Positions 13,100-24,445 of a stretch of 64,000 nt of DNA are shown here, piece after piece. Under the pieces are notes generated by a model. The model worked only from the letters and a program-made list of their open reading frames with translations. It did not search any database and was not told the DNA's origin. The first letter of the stretch is position 1. Each line of letters opens with the position of its first letter. The position numbers and the translations under genes are program-made. Source of the stretch: Sodiomyces alkalinus F11 (Eukaryota; Ascomycota; Sordariomycetes; Glomerellales; Plectosphaerellaceae); contig NW_021167090.1 of NCBI RefSeq assembly GCF_003711515.1, forward strand, positions 441,346 through 505,345, read 5' to 3'.

Positions 13100-14436
13100 T
13101 TACAACTCGGTCTTGTGCCCGGACAGTAGTTCCCTCTTCGCTTCTTGTTCGGACTTCTTGGGCAAGTAGTCCCCAATCTCCAACCACTCGGCAGTAAACG
13201 CCGTCACAATACGAGCCCAGTCGCGCACGGTCGGCAGGTCCAAATTCTCCCCATTGTCATCCATCGTGTGCCACACCCGGGGGAACGGCGCCGGGATCAT
13301 GTGCAGGATGTCCACACCCCGCGCCATGAAGGGGACATGGTCGTCCTCGATAAAGGCCCGCCGGAAGTCGGTGGACGGCTTGTCCATATCGGGCAGGAAC
13401 ATGTCATCTGGTTCGGCCTCGAGCATGCCGAGGTTCCTCATCCGGTCCTCGATCTTGGCCATGTTCCGATATGCCCAGTGCGTCGTCCTGAAGTAGGACG
13501 GCACGCTGGGATCCTTCGCGCCGAGCAGGTCGAGCAGAACGAATAAGCTGATCGAGTGGATCGGATGCTTGAACACCGACATGGCGGGATACGTCTCCGT
13601 CTCCCATGATTCTGCCAAGGCCCTGCGAGCGAACGTCAGTATCACGGGGGGGAAAAGAAAAAAGAAAAAAGAACAAAGAAAAAAGAAAAAGAAAGAAATC
13701 CCCGAGAAAGTATTTTGGGACTAGCTACGCTGCCCGCCGCCAACGTCTTCCGTACTCACCTTGATCCGTAGACAGAGTCCGTGTCCGACCACCGAACCCA
13801 CGCCTCTTCTCCGTCCAGGAGGAGGATCTGCACGCCAACCTCCTCCTCTAACCCCATCCCGAAGTCCCCAGAGGCCTGCATAGTCTCCCACTTCTTCGTG
13901 AGCGCTGCGTCGACGCCCCTGGCAACATGCATCAGCATTGCGCACGGCGCCGCGCTATCCGTCGCCCCGATGAACCCCTCCGGCTTATACATGCTGTCAT
14001 AGTGGGCCACCAGCGTGAGGCGGCCGACGTCGCCGACCTTGGCCCACGGCGGGTCGCGCCGGAAGATGAGGTTTCGGAAAGGCTTCTCTTCGTCCCCCGT
14101 CGCGGGCGTCTTGGACGTCGAGTTGTGCCATTCGACCGTCCACTCGGGGAGGTTGTCCCGGAAGAAGGACACGAAGTGCTCCTGCACCCTCGCCGAGCCC
14201 TCGGTGCCCGGTACGCGGGGGATGAGAATCGGTGCGAGAAGCGACCCGGACGCTATGTCGAAATCGTCCCCGCCGGACGGGATGGCGCGCAGCGCATCGT
14301 CGTCAAGTTGGGTGTATGCGTGGGACGGCGCAACGTGGAAGAGGAAGGCAGTCAGGGCCAGGAAGAGGTGGCCCATACGAAGGGACAGACGGGCATTGCT
14401 CGAGTAGCGCATAGCGGCGAGTTTTCCGACGTTCAA
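13100..14436 (-). CDS. Glutaminyl-peptide cyclotransferase (M28 family)
   Basis: Secretory-pathway zinc enzyme that cyclises N-terminal Gln or Glu of proteins to pyroglutamate. Exons 14436-13760 and 13622-13100 join in phase around a 137-nt intron and give 399 residues; the human enzyme has 361. Numbered from Met1, zinc ligands are Asp160 (IGATDSAAPCAML), Glu211 (LLLDGEEAW, with Glu210 as the likely base) and His344 (FPRVWHTMDDN). LLDLLGA and the IEDDHVPFMARGV loop are also family-typical. The N terminus has a signal-peptide-like segment starting at Met21 (MGHLFLALTAFLFHVAPSHA), so translation may start at 14376 instead of 14436. It is more similar to animal QC than to aminopeptidases of M28. 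The call is strong. Confidence 0.92.
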
Positions 14437-14909
14437 GAAACCATGCTGGGTTGCTGAAACCTACAGCAAGCCAAGTCTGGAGCCAAAAAAATTAATTGAA
14501 TGCGGGTTGCGGATGCAACCTTGTCTCTAGCATTCGTGTTATAGCTGCATGGTGGAGGTGGCTTTCTGTCCTCTAATTCTGCGTCACGTGATATTTTATC
14601 CCGTGTAAGCGACGGGAAAATACTCCGTACCTTACCTAAGGTAAGGTAAGTTTAATGCGGGTAAAAGTGCCGTTTCCGTACCTTATATTCTCCGTACTAA
14701 GGTGCCTGGGGAATCCAATCCGCACTACCTAACTACCTTACCTACAAATACGTTGAACTTCATGTTTTCTTGCCAACAAGTCGCGAGGGGTCACCGCCAC
14801 GACCGTAGGTGGAGGGTACGTTAGTAAGTGTGGTAAATCACACTTATAGCATTTCATCCAGCACCAAGAGATATATTCCTAGCTGGCATGCTTTTTCTTT
14901 GCGGCTGAT
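14437..14909. other. Intergenic region with repeated GTACC/TTACC words
   Basis: Promoter side of the glutaminyl cyclase gene. It contains several copies of TACTCCGTA, CCTTACCT and AAGGTAAGG between about 14620 and 14750, a word set that recurs in other gaps. No gene seen. Confidence 0.5.
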
Positions 14910-16200
14910 TCAAACCAAGCCGTCGCACACAGCAATATCGGCCCAGATATCCGTGCAATCCGAGTCAATATGCGTGTCCAACTCTCTCCGTTGCTCCAAC
15001 GTGTGTATCAGGTCAACATAGTCTTCGCCTTCGTCTTCATTTAGTGATCTGCGGTAGGAAGCGATATCAGTTTCCCGAGGCATTATAATAAGTTGGCGCC
15101 AGCCTTCCAATGCAACAAACGTCCAGCATCGACTATTACTTACGAAGGTAGTACCCCGGTATTGTTAACAACGGGTACGATTTCAGCTTCTTCCGCCGGG
15201 ATATCGCAATTCTTCATCATGTTTGCCCAGCTCTGCTCGGTCCACTCACTGAGTTCAGGGGGTTTCAAAAGTCAGCGGCGGCCAACACCACAGCCAGACA
15301 AGTGTCAAGAAGACTCATAATCGTACTCCCCATCCATGTGTGCCCATTGACTTTGCTGTCCAATGGCAAACGTTTTCCTAATGACAAGGGGGCTAGTTTA
15401 AAGATAAACAAATCTCACCGGCACGCGAGGTATCGGCTCCCACGTGCACTTACCAGAACCAGCGATTACATTGGATCTCCAGAGGATATTCATCCCAATC
15501 GAGGTGATCTGGGAAGCCCAGGCTGTGGCGCTGTGACTTCTCTAGTACTTGACTTCTATTAAAGAAATAGTCCAGCGCAGCGAGATCATTTGTCTCAAAC
15601 ATCCATGCGAGGCACGTCCAGATACTCATCCAAATACTCGACCTCCGACTGAAACTTGATCTATTCCAGGGTAAGACAGTCGCCACCAGCATTGTAAAAG
15701 AACTTGTCAGGATACTGGGGCCAAGTTGCCTTCCTGCGGCTTCAAGGGCAGGTATATATATCCCAGCCAAAGAGGGGCTTAGCTTAGACGCAAAGAGAAG
15801 AGGCGGCGAACTCACGTAGGCATAATGTCCCGACAAAAGGATCCTCCCGGTTCGCTTCCTCTCAGGTAAAGCAATTCTGTTGTCTGGGCGGTGAGCTCGC
15901 CATATTAGGCGAAGGAGATATTTCCGATTTGCCGCGATACAACGTCATCCTGGCAGCTCTGTGCGAGATTCTCAGACAGCTTCTGGACGCCGGATAAACA
16001 CGTGGGCGCGCATAAGCTTTCCAGCCTTTTAGGGGTAAGTTCTGTTCCATCTCTCATCAGCTCCGTCTCCGGGGGCTCCAATAAGCAGTACTTCGCTCGT
16101 CGTTTCCCTTCAGGAACGGATCTTACGCAACACGTAGTCCGGCACTGTCAATCCGGGCAAAGCCAGCCAGGCTCCGTTGTGCACTTGAGGAGAAGCCCCC
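14910..16200 (-). pseudogene. Relic of a secreted LysM-domain (chitin-binding) protein
   Basis: Pieces of a fungal LysM protein can be read on the minus strand, but not as one intact frame. Segment about 16070-15805 reads ELTPKRLESLCAPTCLSG, then SENLAQSCQDD, then TELLYLRG and GGSFCRDIMP, matching the Cys-spaced region that precedes LysM modules. It is broken by a TAA at 15905-15907. Segment 15285-15144 reads WANMMKNCDIPAEEAEIVPVV. Segment 15048-14910 reads HIDSDCTDIWADIAVCDG, the usual end of a LysM module, and the last two pieces join in phase across a 95-nt intron (15049-15143). The part between (15430-15700) is protein-like but not recognised. I infer a pseudogene; an intact but oddly spliced gene is less likely. 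Confidence 0.5.
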
Positions 16201-17430
16201 ATGGCTAAGACGTTGCATTCATGTGTCGCTCAAGAAAAGATGTAGAATGGCTTCTCTTGACATCCCGGCGGTCGTCGTTTTTTTATACTGAACTTGGCTG
16301 CGTTTGCCCAGCCTTGGCCTCAAAGATGCCATTGAGTAAGCGCTAAAGACGAATGGCCCCTGTCATGCTGCTGATACCCTGGATTCCTGCTTCGTGACAG
16401 ATATGTACGAATAATAAGTTAGGTATTTCTAACCGTCCTTGGTGTGTTATGTTAATAGTCGCACCAACTGCCAACTGGGTCATGTTGGTGAAGAGCCATG
16501 ACCGCCAGGATAAGTGTTAAGTGGGGTTTGTCATTAGGGCAGTACACGTATAAGGTACCTAGTACCTTCTTCGTACCTTAGTGTTATCTACCTAAGGTAT
16601 GATTGGTCTGATCTTTGATATCACGTGATTTCGTGCCCCGATCGTCGCGACGGTCTTCAGGGCCATCAGCCCCTAACCCCTGAACACCACTGATAATCAC
16701 CCAATCGACGATCCATTCAGCCATCTGATCGGACGCCCATCAAGCTGAAGGCATGCAGCGCAAAAAAAAAAATACCAAACATCGGGTTATGAATGGGGTC
16801 GCATAGTAAATAGAACCGACGACTGACGATCAGATTAAGCGCGTCACCAATCGGCTAGTATCTCAGGCCTGGCTGTCCCAGCCTTATGCCATTACTGCTT
16901 CCCGTTTGGACTTCAAGTGGTCACTTCCGTCTTCGGAGGAAAGGGAACTGTGTGTGTACGAATATTATTCAGGTGCAGGCCCACTATGTCTAAATTTTAA
17001 TTACCTCTGCTGCCCGATGCTCGAGCAGATCGATGCTGAGACTTGGACCGTCGAACCGAAACAGTGCTGTAAGTCAATGGCAGCCAAAAGTACCATGCGA
17101 TGCTCGCGCCAGGTTGAAAATGGCACAACCTGCTCCCCAACGCCCAGAACCCCCGACCGCTGATGCAAAAAGTGATGCCAGACCTTCCTTCCAAAGTCCC
17201 CACGCCTCAAGTCTTGCGCCGGCATGCTAGATTCCGTCCTCGTCTCAGCACGGCCGACAAAGGTGCATATCGTAGTGCTGTCTAAGCTTTCCGTCCGTCT
17301 TGCTGTAACCGAACCAAACCAACCCCTCCTTCCCTCTCCATCTCTCTTTCTAAAACACCAGGTATGTTGAAACCCTTTCAGCCGCTACGGCACGCATTTT
17401 CGGTCTAGGCTTCTGGTTTGCCCGGTCGAA
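16201..17430. other. Intergenic region
   Basis: About 1.2 kb with AT-rich stretches and a cluster of GGTACCTAG/CCTTAG words at 16550-16600. A plus-strand open frame at 16906-17163 has no recognisable features. I see no supported gene. Confidence 0.5.
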
Positions 17431-19189
17431 CTAGTTCTGTTTCTTCAACGCCCTTTCATTCTCCAGCTGAATCTCCTTGGGAATCGTGAGGGCGTTGATG
17501 CCAAGGAAGTTGCAGATACTCGTGACGACGAGGTAAGCCCAGCGAGAGTAGGCCACAAAGGCGAAAGCAAAATAGGCATACAGGTATGCGAGTTCGAATC
17601 CGGCGGAGATGGGCGCGAAGCCAAAGCGCGGCAGGTTACCGAGAAAGGCGCCACCGACAAGGGGCCAGAGCATCACGGTCCAGTAGGGGAAGGGCTGGCG
17701 GGTGAGATGGGCGAGGATCATCTTGGTGGTCATGCGGCCGAAGACGAAGGACATGGTCAAGCAGAAGAGCACGAGGTGGTTGTCGCGCATGAGGGTCGAG
17801 TGAGGCGAGTAAAGCCATGCGCCGATGGCCAGGGTGTACACCGCCATGGGCGTCCACTCGAGGAAGACGGGGGCCACGGGAAGGCCCTTCTGACGGCGGG
17901 CGCAGACCACATGATAGACGCAGAAGGGGATGTGTCCGACGAGGAGGGAGCCGACGATGATGACGATCCAAAAGTCGCGAATGGAGTGGTCGCCGAGAAC
18001 CGACGACAGGCCAAACAGGCTCTTCTCGCCGATGATGTCGACGATAGGCTCCGTCCAGATCCCGGGCCCATAGAGGCCCGAGATGACCATGACGGCGCAG
18101 GCGATGAGGATGCCCTCGGTCGGGCCGTTGAAGGTGCCGAGATAGAGCGTGTGGGTGTGGTAGGTCTCCCAGGTGGAAAAGAACATGGGAAGGCAGGGAA
18201 CGAGGGCGGTGAACACGCCAGACCGGGAGGTGCCGAGACCCATAGCTGCCGTCTCGAGGAGGCTACCAAGAGTGCAATTGAGGGAGTCGATGCCGTGGTC
18301 GAAGAGTTCCCCAAGGCCGCTCGAAGTGCGAGTGCGCCTAGCCTGCTTGCCGTCGAGGTTGTCCATGGTCTGATACATGAACAAGCCGAAGGCGAAACTG
18401 TAGTAGACCCATGACGGGGCCTAAGTAATCAAGGGGGTCAGTAATTAGTGTCCTTTCCTTCTCATGGTCTCTGGTCTCATCTCTCATCTCTCATCCCCTG
18501 CTGTGTCTTCCAGGGTGCCATCCCAAGAGCGAAAGCTGCAGACTGGGGTAGTGGTGTCAGACGTACCGGTCCCACTAGATCGGGCATGACGATGACAAGC
18601 AATCCGATGTTAGCCAGGATAAACATGAAGCCAATCAACGTGACCATGTTCGGGGCCAGCCATAATGGTAGAAAGTTGACAGCGGCATTCCACTGTTCAG
18701 ATACGGTCGTTAGTTCCTGATGGCAGGGCGCTTTGCCGCGGCACATTGACTGCAGAATCCAAAACAATGGGAGACTTGGAGTGAGTGGGTTTTCCAAGCA
18801 GCGGGACGCACATAGGGACGGAGGATGTAATGTGACACAGGCGACTTGTCAACTGATGAATATTTGTACGACTTGAGGTGGATCAGCGCTTCATCCGAGA
18901 TGCACTCAGCAGCAGCTCGCCCTGCGGTAACAGTTTTGCGTCAGTTTGAAGCGGCGTACAAGGTTGAGGTATGGAAGAGGTCAGGCCAAAGGTATATCCC
19001 AGGGACTCCTTCAAAGGCAACTTTCGGCAGCTTTTCAGCAGCTTTCGTTCGACAGACGAGCTACGTCTGCAGCGATGCAGTGAAGGATCAAGCATTGTAC
19101 CTCGACGCAGGGATGACGCAGTAAGATGTACCTAGGTATGGGAGGAAGGATTCATGCTCACGTTTGTCAAGGGCAGTAGAGGGCCCCAT
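17431..19189 (-). CDS. CDP-alcohol phosphotransferase (choline/ethanolamine, Cpt1/Ept1-like)
   Basis: ER integral membrane enzyme of the Kennedy pathway that transfers phosphocholine or phosphoethanolamine from its CDP derivative to diacylglycerol. Four exons: 19189-19162, 18921-18812, 18692-18567 and 18420-17431; all phases agree and give 417 residues. The first coding exon is only 28 nt (MGPSTALDK plus one base) and is inferred from phase. Exon 2 carries EALIHLKSYKYSSVDKSPVS and exon 3 the LPLWLAPNMVTLIGF segment. The signature DG(x2)AR(x8)G(x3)D(x3)D is complete at residues 111-133, starting DGKQARR and ending GELFDHGID. Many membrane helices follow. Whether it prefers choline or ethanolamine cannot be read from the sequence. 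Confidence 0.93.
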
Positions 19190-20618
19190 AATGATGTCTA
19201 CCGGTATGTACTGTAGTGACCGGCGATGTTCGTCCTTTTCCTTTGTTCTTAGAGGGGCCAAAAACGGGAACAAGGTGGAATTGGCGGCTCGGGACTACGT
19301 CACGGTTCACTCTCGAGTCCGGGGCATCGTTGGCTTTGCCGGTGGAAGAAGGGGGAGAAAAGTTTTGAGCAGACGACGTACTAATAGTAGAGTGTGCCCT
19401 GGAAATTGAGAATTAAGATCGAGCTGGTAATAGCGGGTAAGGTAGGAAACCCATGCGGGGACATGGGGGACAGGAGGGGCTGGAGGAGAACTGTACCGAA
19501 ATTTCACTGAGTAATAATTAAGGTATCCGTACTTCGAAATAGTGCAGCATTGTGCTGTACACGTACCTGGCGCTGGGTGAGGGCGGAACAACCAACCACA
19601 GTAGACCTAGGCCAGGAACTACCACCACCTTAGTAAGTAAGGTACTGTACTAAAACACGAGGGCGTAAAGTACCAGTACTTGAATTCTGGAGAAGACTGA
19701 ACAACACCTGTAGCCAGCATACCTTATAGAGGGCAACATCTACCAGCGTTTTACCCTTTTTACGAATATTGTAATAGCCAGATTTAGTGAATTTGACATT
19801 CGTAAAGTCATGACAATGGTGTAATATGCTTGGTATGTAGCTGGATATCAATGGTTAGGAGCGATTTGGATCTGTGTCGCGCGTTGTTCGTCCCCTGTCC
19901 ATCGACTCAATTCTTGACCGCTGGTTTGGGTCATCTGCAGGCTATGTACAAGTACTTGCTAGGCGTACGAAGATTTTTTTTTTATAGAAAAAACGCTGAC
20001 ACGTGAAATCCCATTTAGATAGTATCCCGAAATCGCACTTTCTTCTTTGGTGCCTGTTGACACTGCACGATGACATACTCCGTCTCCGTATACCATTGCT
20101 CGCTGAAGTTCTCCCGGTGCATGCCCGGACGGTGAGTTGAATCAGCCGTTTTGTCCGGTTCAACATGGCAGCCTGTTATCCTGCTGCAGTCAGCACATAC
20201 TTTCGACTGGGCTCTTCCAGTGTGGATTGGAAGGTCGAAGTCTCATCGATACCACTGCGCATTGCACGGGAACCAGTCGCGCAAAAACAGCTGTCCAACA
20301 CAAAGTCATCCCATTATTTTATCTGGAATATCCGATGTTGGCCACCTGTCTCCACGCCTTGCAGTCTCCCACTAACTCCGAGGAAACCTGGACAACAGAA
20401 AGCCCAACTGACAATAGACATTAATCAAAAAATAAGCACAACTCGCGAAAGCAAAACGGTGCGCTTACCCAAGGATGTGCTGCCCCCGCGTATACTGGTG
20501 GTCGATAGCGCTTGACCACCGACCAGACTAAATAAAAACAGATGCAAAAATTACCCGCAGCACACATATGCATCTTGCTTTCCTTCCCGCACCCAGCTCC
20601 GTTGCGCATTCTGTCCCC
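19190..20618. other. Intergenic region
   Basis: About 1.4 kb between two minus-strand genes. AT-rich and TA-rich around 19480-19990, with repeated GTACC/AAGGTA words near 19640. No open frame here is convincing. Confidence 0.5.
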
Positions 20619-21370
20619 TTATAGCATGATGCCAAAGCCGCCAAAGACGGCGCTGACCAGGACAGCGAGGCCCATGCCGCGGCCAATTTCCATGACCGAC
20701 GCAGCCGAGTCGTTGTCGTCATTGTTCTCAGAACCCGCCAATCCGGTGAAGATGCCGTCGTTGGCATCGGCTGTGCTGCTCGGCGTCGGCTCCGAGCTGG
20801 CCGACGACGACGAAGTGACATTGACGCGCTCGGGGTCCTGAGCACCGCAGGGGTTCTCCTCGCGGCATGCGGCCGCGCAGGCGTTGTCGTCGCAGGCTGC
20901 GACGCACTGATTTCCCCATTCCATGCACATGTGATACGGAAGCGTCAGGGAATACTCGGTCATGTTGGGCCTGTTGGAGTCTCCGCAAATACAGCCGTAG
21001 TTCAGCGCGTCCTGGGGGCAATAAGTTCATCAGTAAGTCGTCAATTGGCAGGCTTAAAAGGCGAGGGGGAAACCTGACGTACCGGATCGCAGTCGTTGAC
21101 CACGGGCGGGCGGGGATCGGTCTGCTGGCAAATAAACGGGCACGTTCGCCTCTGGTCCTCGCACCATCGGACTATATCACCGTCAGCTACAGTCCTCCTA
21201 TGCTTTCCCTCGTTTCCACTTTCTCTCTGTTGTTTCCGGGGGTGAGGCGGAGCTCCCGTACCTCTTGTGGATCTGGGCACGGTGTCTGGCTCGACCCAGT
21301 AGTCTTGAGCCGAGACCGTGGCCACCACAGTGGCAGCCACGGCGAGGAAGACGCTCTTGAAAGATGGCAT
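20619..21370 (-). CDS. GPI-anchored Cys-rich surface protein (DUF7707-like)
   Basis: Likely cell-surface protein of unknown function in a fungal family with a conserved Cys pattern. Exons 21370-21262, 21171-21083 and 21011-20619 join in phase (introns 90 and 71 nt) to give 196 residues. Residues 1-21 are a signal peptide (MPSFKSVFLAVAATVVATVSA). The mature part has regularly spaced cysteines: RWCEDQRRTCPFICQQT, NDCDP, NYGCICGD, YHMCMEWGNQCVAACDD, CAAACREENPCG. A Ser/Thr-rich linker and a hydrophobic tail (GLAVLVSAVFGGFGIML) fit GPI anchoring. The family name is recalled from architecture; DUF7707 should be confirmed. Confidence 0.82.
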
Positions 21371-22487
21371 TTTCGAGATAGGGTTCTGGTGCGCTTGTCA
21401 GACGAAGATTATAACGTGAGATGTGTTATAGACAGTGTTGGGTTGTATTGATCGTGGCCGTTCCCTGGTCGACAAGCCAGAATTGTGCTCGTACTGCAGC
21501 ATTCCAGGTGAACCACCCAGGGCAGTGCCTGGGGATGTGCTTGGGAAAGCCCTTGTCGAACCCATGCCAGTCAGGAACGTCAGAAGGGCGGCGACAACTT
21601 ACAAGGCAATGAAGATATAGGTGGTGGCTGAGGGTAAGAGAATAGGGATTTGTCCGATGCGAACGGGGTGGGAAATTAACGAAAGAAAAACGGTAATTAG
21701 TAACGAACGGGGGTAAAAAAAAAAAAAAGCAGTATGAATTCTTCAACGAAAGACAAACGGATTAAGAAGCCGTTGAAAAAATGAGAAAATGCAACGAGGG
21801 GAAGCGACAGCGATAACGACGATGGCGGTCCAGCCAGGGAACGAAGAAGAGCGAGCGAGTGTCAGAAGAAGGTTTGGTTGCATAATAAAAGGGGATGGTC
21901 TCAGCGCTATCTCCCGGGCCCCGGGCCCCGGCTCACGATAATTACTAACTTGCCATTTGGCTTAGCACCCCACAGCGAAAAACGAGCTTCGCTTCGGGCA
22001 GTGTCTCGGCCAGATGGTTTGGTTCGGTTCGATCTCCCTAGCTCCTTGTATTACCTTTCCACCACGTCCTTCGGACTCTCAAGTCAGCAGCATCATATCA
22101 CGGTCTTGGTAACAACAATACCGCCAGCAGGAGAAACCGTAAGTATTGAAGAAGCATCGTCTATTGTTCTTATAAATCCAGACAACCATCTACGAAGGTG
22201 GTGTATACTTCCCTGGCTTTAGGTACTCCCGTCCTTGGTATAGACGAATACGAAGTTATCTCAACGCTGGAGTACATGTTATGAAGCCAATCGTAGCTCT
22301 CAGGAGATGCCAGGGTGCGGTAGAGATCAGACCGGGGGGAGGCACCAATGCTCCGTATTTGTTAGTAATTCATACTTCGTAATCCACGCTTTACAGGTGG
22401 TATTCAGATGTAGCTGCTACTTCGTAGTAAGGTCGCAATAGCGAGTCTGATATGGGATATGGATGGGACGAGATAAGACGTCTTGGG

Positions 22488-22918
22488 CCCGGACGTTTTG
22501 ATATCGAGCCTGTAAAAGTAGAGTCATAATAACGAGTAGCGGTATCCCGCATGTCCCCTGTTCGGGTATCCCGGCGACGTCAATACTATTTAGGATAGGT
22601 TTGCCAAGGGATCCGAAATTAGAGTCTGTGCCCGTTATGCCTAAAGTCCCGGTATATCGTGAGATCGCGGACCCGGCGACATTAGTATTATAAATTGACT
22701 AAGACGTAGGATTTAAGAGTAATGCGAATTCCCTTTATAAAAGCCTATTTACGAAACCGATTCCTTAACTAGAACCTAGAATCTTTATCTATCTTGTCGC
22801 TGCTATCCGAAGTAGGTAATTAAAATACCAGGACTACGGCCACTGCTTCCCCGCCCCTAACGCGTGCTATTTCTAAGCCTGACTCCACTTTTACGGGCTC
22901 GATATCAAAACGTCCGGG
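22488..22918. repeat. 39-bp inverted repeat, arms 22488-22526 and 22880-22918
   Basis: The two arms are reverse complements over 39 bp with two mismatches, both transitions, and enclose about 353 bp. Both arms can be read as the peptide PGRFDIEPVKVES, and both mismatches are synonymous in that frame. The right arm lies in a 72-codon minus-strand frame (23038-22820). This could be a foldback or MITE-like element or an inverted duplication of a coding fragment. Confidence 0.75.
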
Positions 22919-23293
22919 CGCCCTAATCCTCCACTCTGCTTTTCCCGCTCCCAATTCTCGTCTCATCGCAATCCACACATAGATTCCCCATGACCCAACA
23001 GCATCTGTCATGAGTTTGAACCTAGATGATGAAATCAAGAGATCTACAGTATTAACTCGACAATATATGACACCTACACGGGCAAAGTTTCTAGCGTCTT
23101 CTTAGGTTGCTTTCATCATATTCCTTGGCAAGGATTAGCGACGCGATGCAGTGCCACTGGACACTACCCTATCCTTCGCCATCGATGGGATCGACTTCTT
23201 GAACAATCAGGCGATGCCAAAGGCCTGAAACGGATAGGTCGGACACGTTGGGAATACGAATAAAAAAATGAAACGGAGACAAACTCTCTAGGT

Positions 23294-24310
23294 ATGGACG
23301 AACGGCTATCGTCGTTACAGCTGGGCTACGGAGTAGGTCCGAATAAGTTGGGCGTAGAGGCCGGCTCACTGAGCATTGCGACCTCGCCGTTTAAGTCCAA
23401 CCGTATTCCGCTAGCTTTACGGGATGCTATGCAGGCGCGTGGTATACCTAGGTTGCCGCTACTAACGGCTCGCGAGTGTCTAGAAATCAGTCAGATGCTG
23501 CATGACCAACCCCTCACATGTATGGAGTATGTCATGGATTCTCTGAGCATGGTCCCAGATCGTGATGACGCCGACACGAAGATACCGGTCACGAGGAGGA
23601 TTCGAGAGTGACGTGGAAGGAGAATAACAGGGAGACGAACCACCGCGGCTCGTGTCGCCGCCACACCCCCCCTTTGCTCGGGATACGTGGATGATATTTG
23701 CTTACCGAGCCACGGGTATATTCTTGACTACCTATTCAATCCGAGACAGGTATCACTTTTACCCTGGTACTTAGCAGACAGCCACAGAAGGATTTCCATG
23801 CAGAGAAGAAGTGATCAACAGGAACACCGTACGAAGTATCATCCAAGACCTGGCTTATTATCCCGACTGCCTGCATCGCTCCATAGCTGCATCGCTGTAT
23901 CGCTGCATCCCTCCATCCAGCGAAGATAAACGTTGCCGAGGTACTTCCGAAACTGAAAGAAGTTCACCTCGATGGGCTCCCTTGATCACGACCAGATTAC
24001 GTACAGCTCTAACCACTGGTATTCCCCTCGTAAAAGTCCTCCTGTCATCGTCAACGAAGTGCGGTTCGATGTATTCAATCTGACCAGTTGATACCCGAAT
24101 ACGGGATATGACATTCTAGGACTTGCCCGAAATGGAGAAATGGTGGCGGATGTGGATGCCCGGCAGAAAGCTTATGTACAGAACAGAGCGTTCCTCCGCA
24201 ACGCTCCTCGCGGTCTTGGAGAAAGAAAAGGTTCTGGTATGGGTGCAGAAGATGGGAATAACGACTCGGCACTCGATAGGTCGATCCTGCTTGGATATTA
24301 CCTAAGGTAG
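23294..24310 (+). pseudogene. Possible gene relic with RIP-like stop codons
   Basis: I do not recognise this. A clean 105-codon frame (23294-23611, MDERLSSLQLGYGVGPNK..) is followed in the next frame by protein-like sequence from 23601 to 24083 (TWMIFAYRATGIFL, then NRNTVRSIIQDLAYYPD) broken only by TAA at 23625 and TAG at 23772. A further stretch at 24090-24300 (DLPEMEKWWRMWMPGRKL) is preceded by TAG. Each of these stops could come from CAA or CAG by a single C-to-T change in CpA. The evidence for a former gene is moderate. Confidence 0.3.
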
Positions 24311-24445
24311 TTCGGAAGTCGCACGTCGCATTTCGCTGAGTAAGCTGCTCTGGGGAGTTGGAATGTGCCCTCCCTCCCCGCGACGTTGAATTGTCAAGCC
24401 TCCCCACATCGCCCCACGGTTGAGGCGCATCGGCCGCTAGCGACC

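Larger units (their letters stand above)
21371..24445. other. Gene-poor, mutated intergenic region
   Basis: About 3 kb with TA-rich blocks (22200-22800), a 39-bp inverted repeat, and a possible gene relic (23294-24310); these are listed separately. The part 21371-22200 is the promoter side of the GPI-protein gene and shows a poly-A run at 21715-21729. No intact gene was found. Confidence 0.5.

Noticed and set aside
14376..14436. Glutaminyl cyclase starting only at Met21
   Set aside because: Not excluded, but the longer frame was kept because it is the first ATG; noted in the entry.
17580..17600. GAGTTCGAATCC resembling a tRNA B-box
   Set aside because: Inside the phosphotransferase coding sequence; no cloverleaf can be formed around it.
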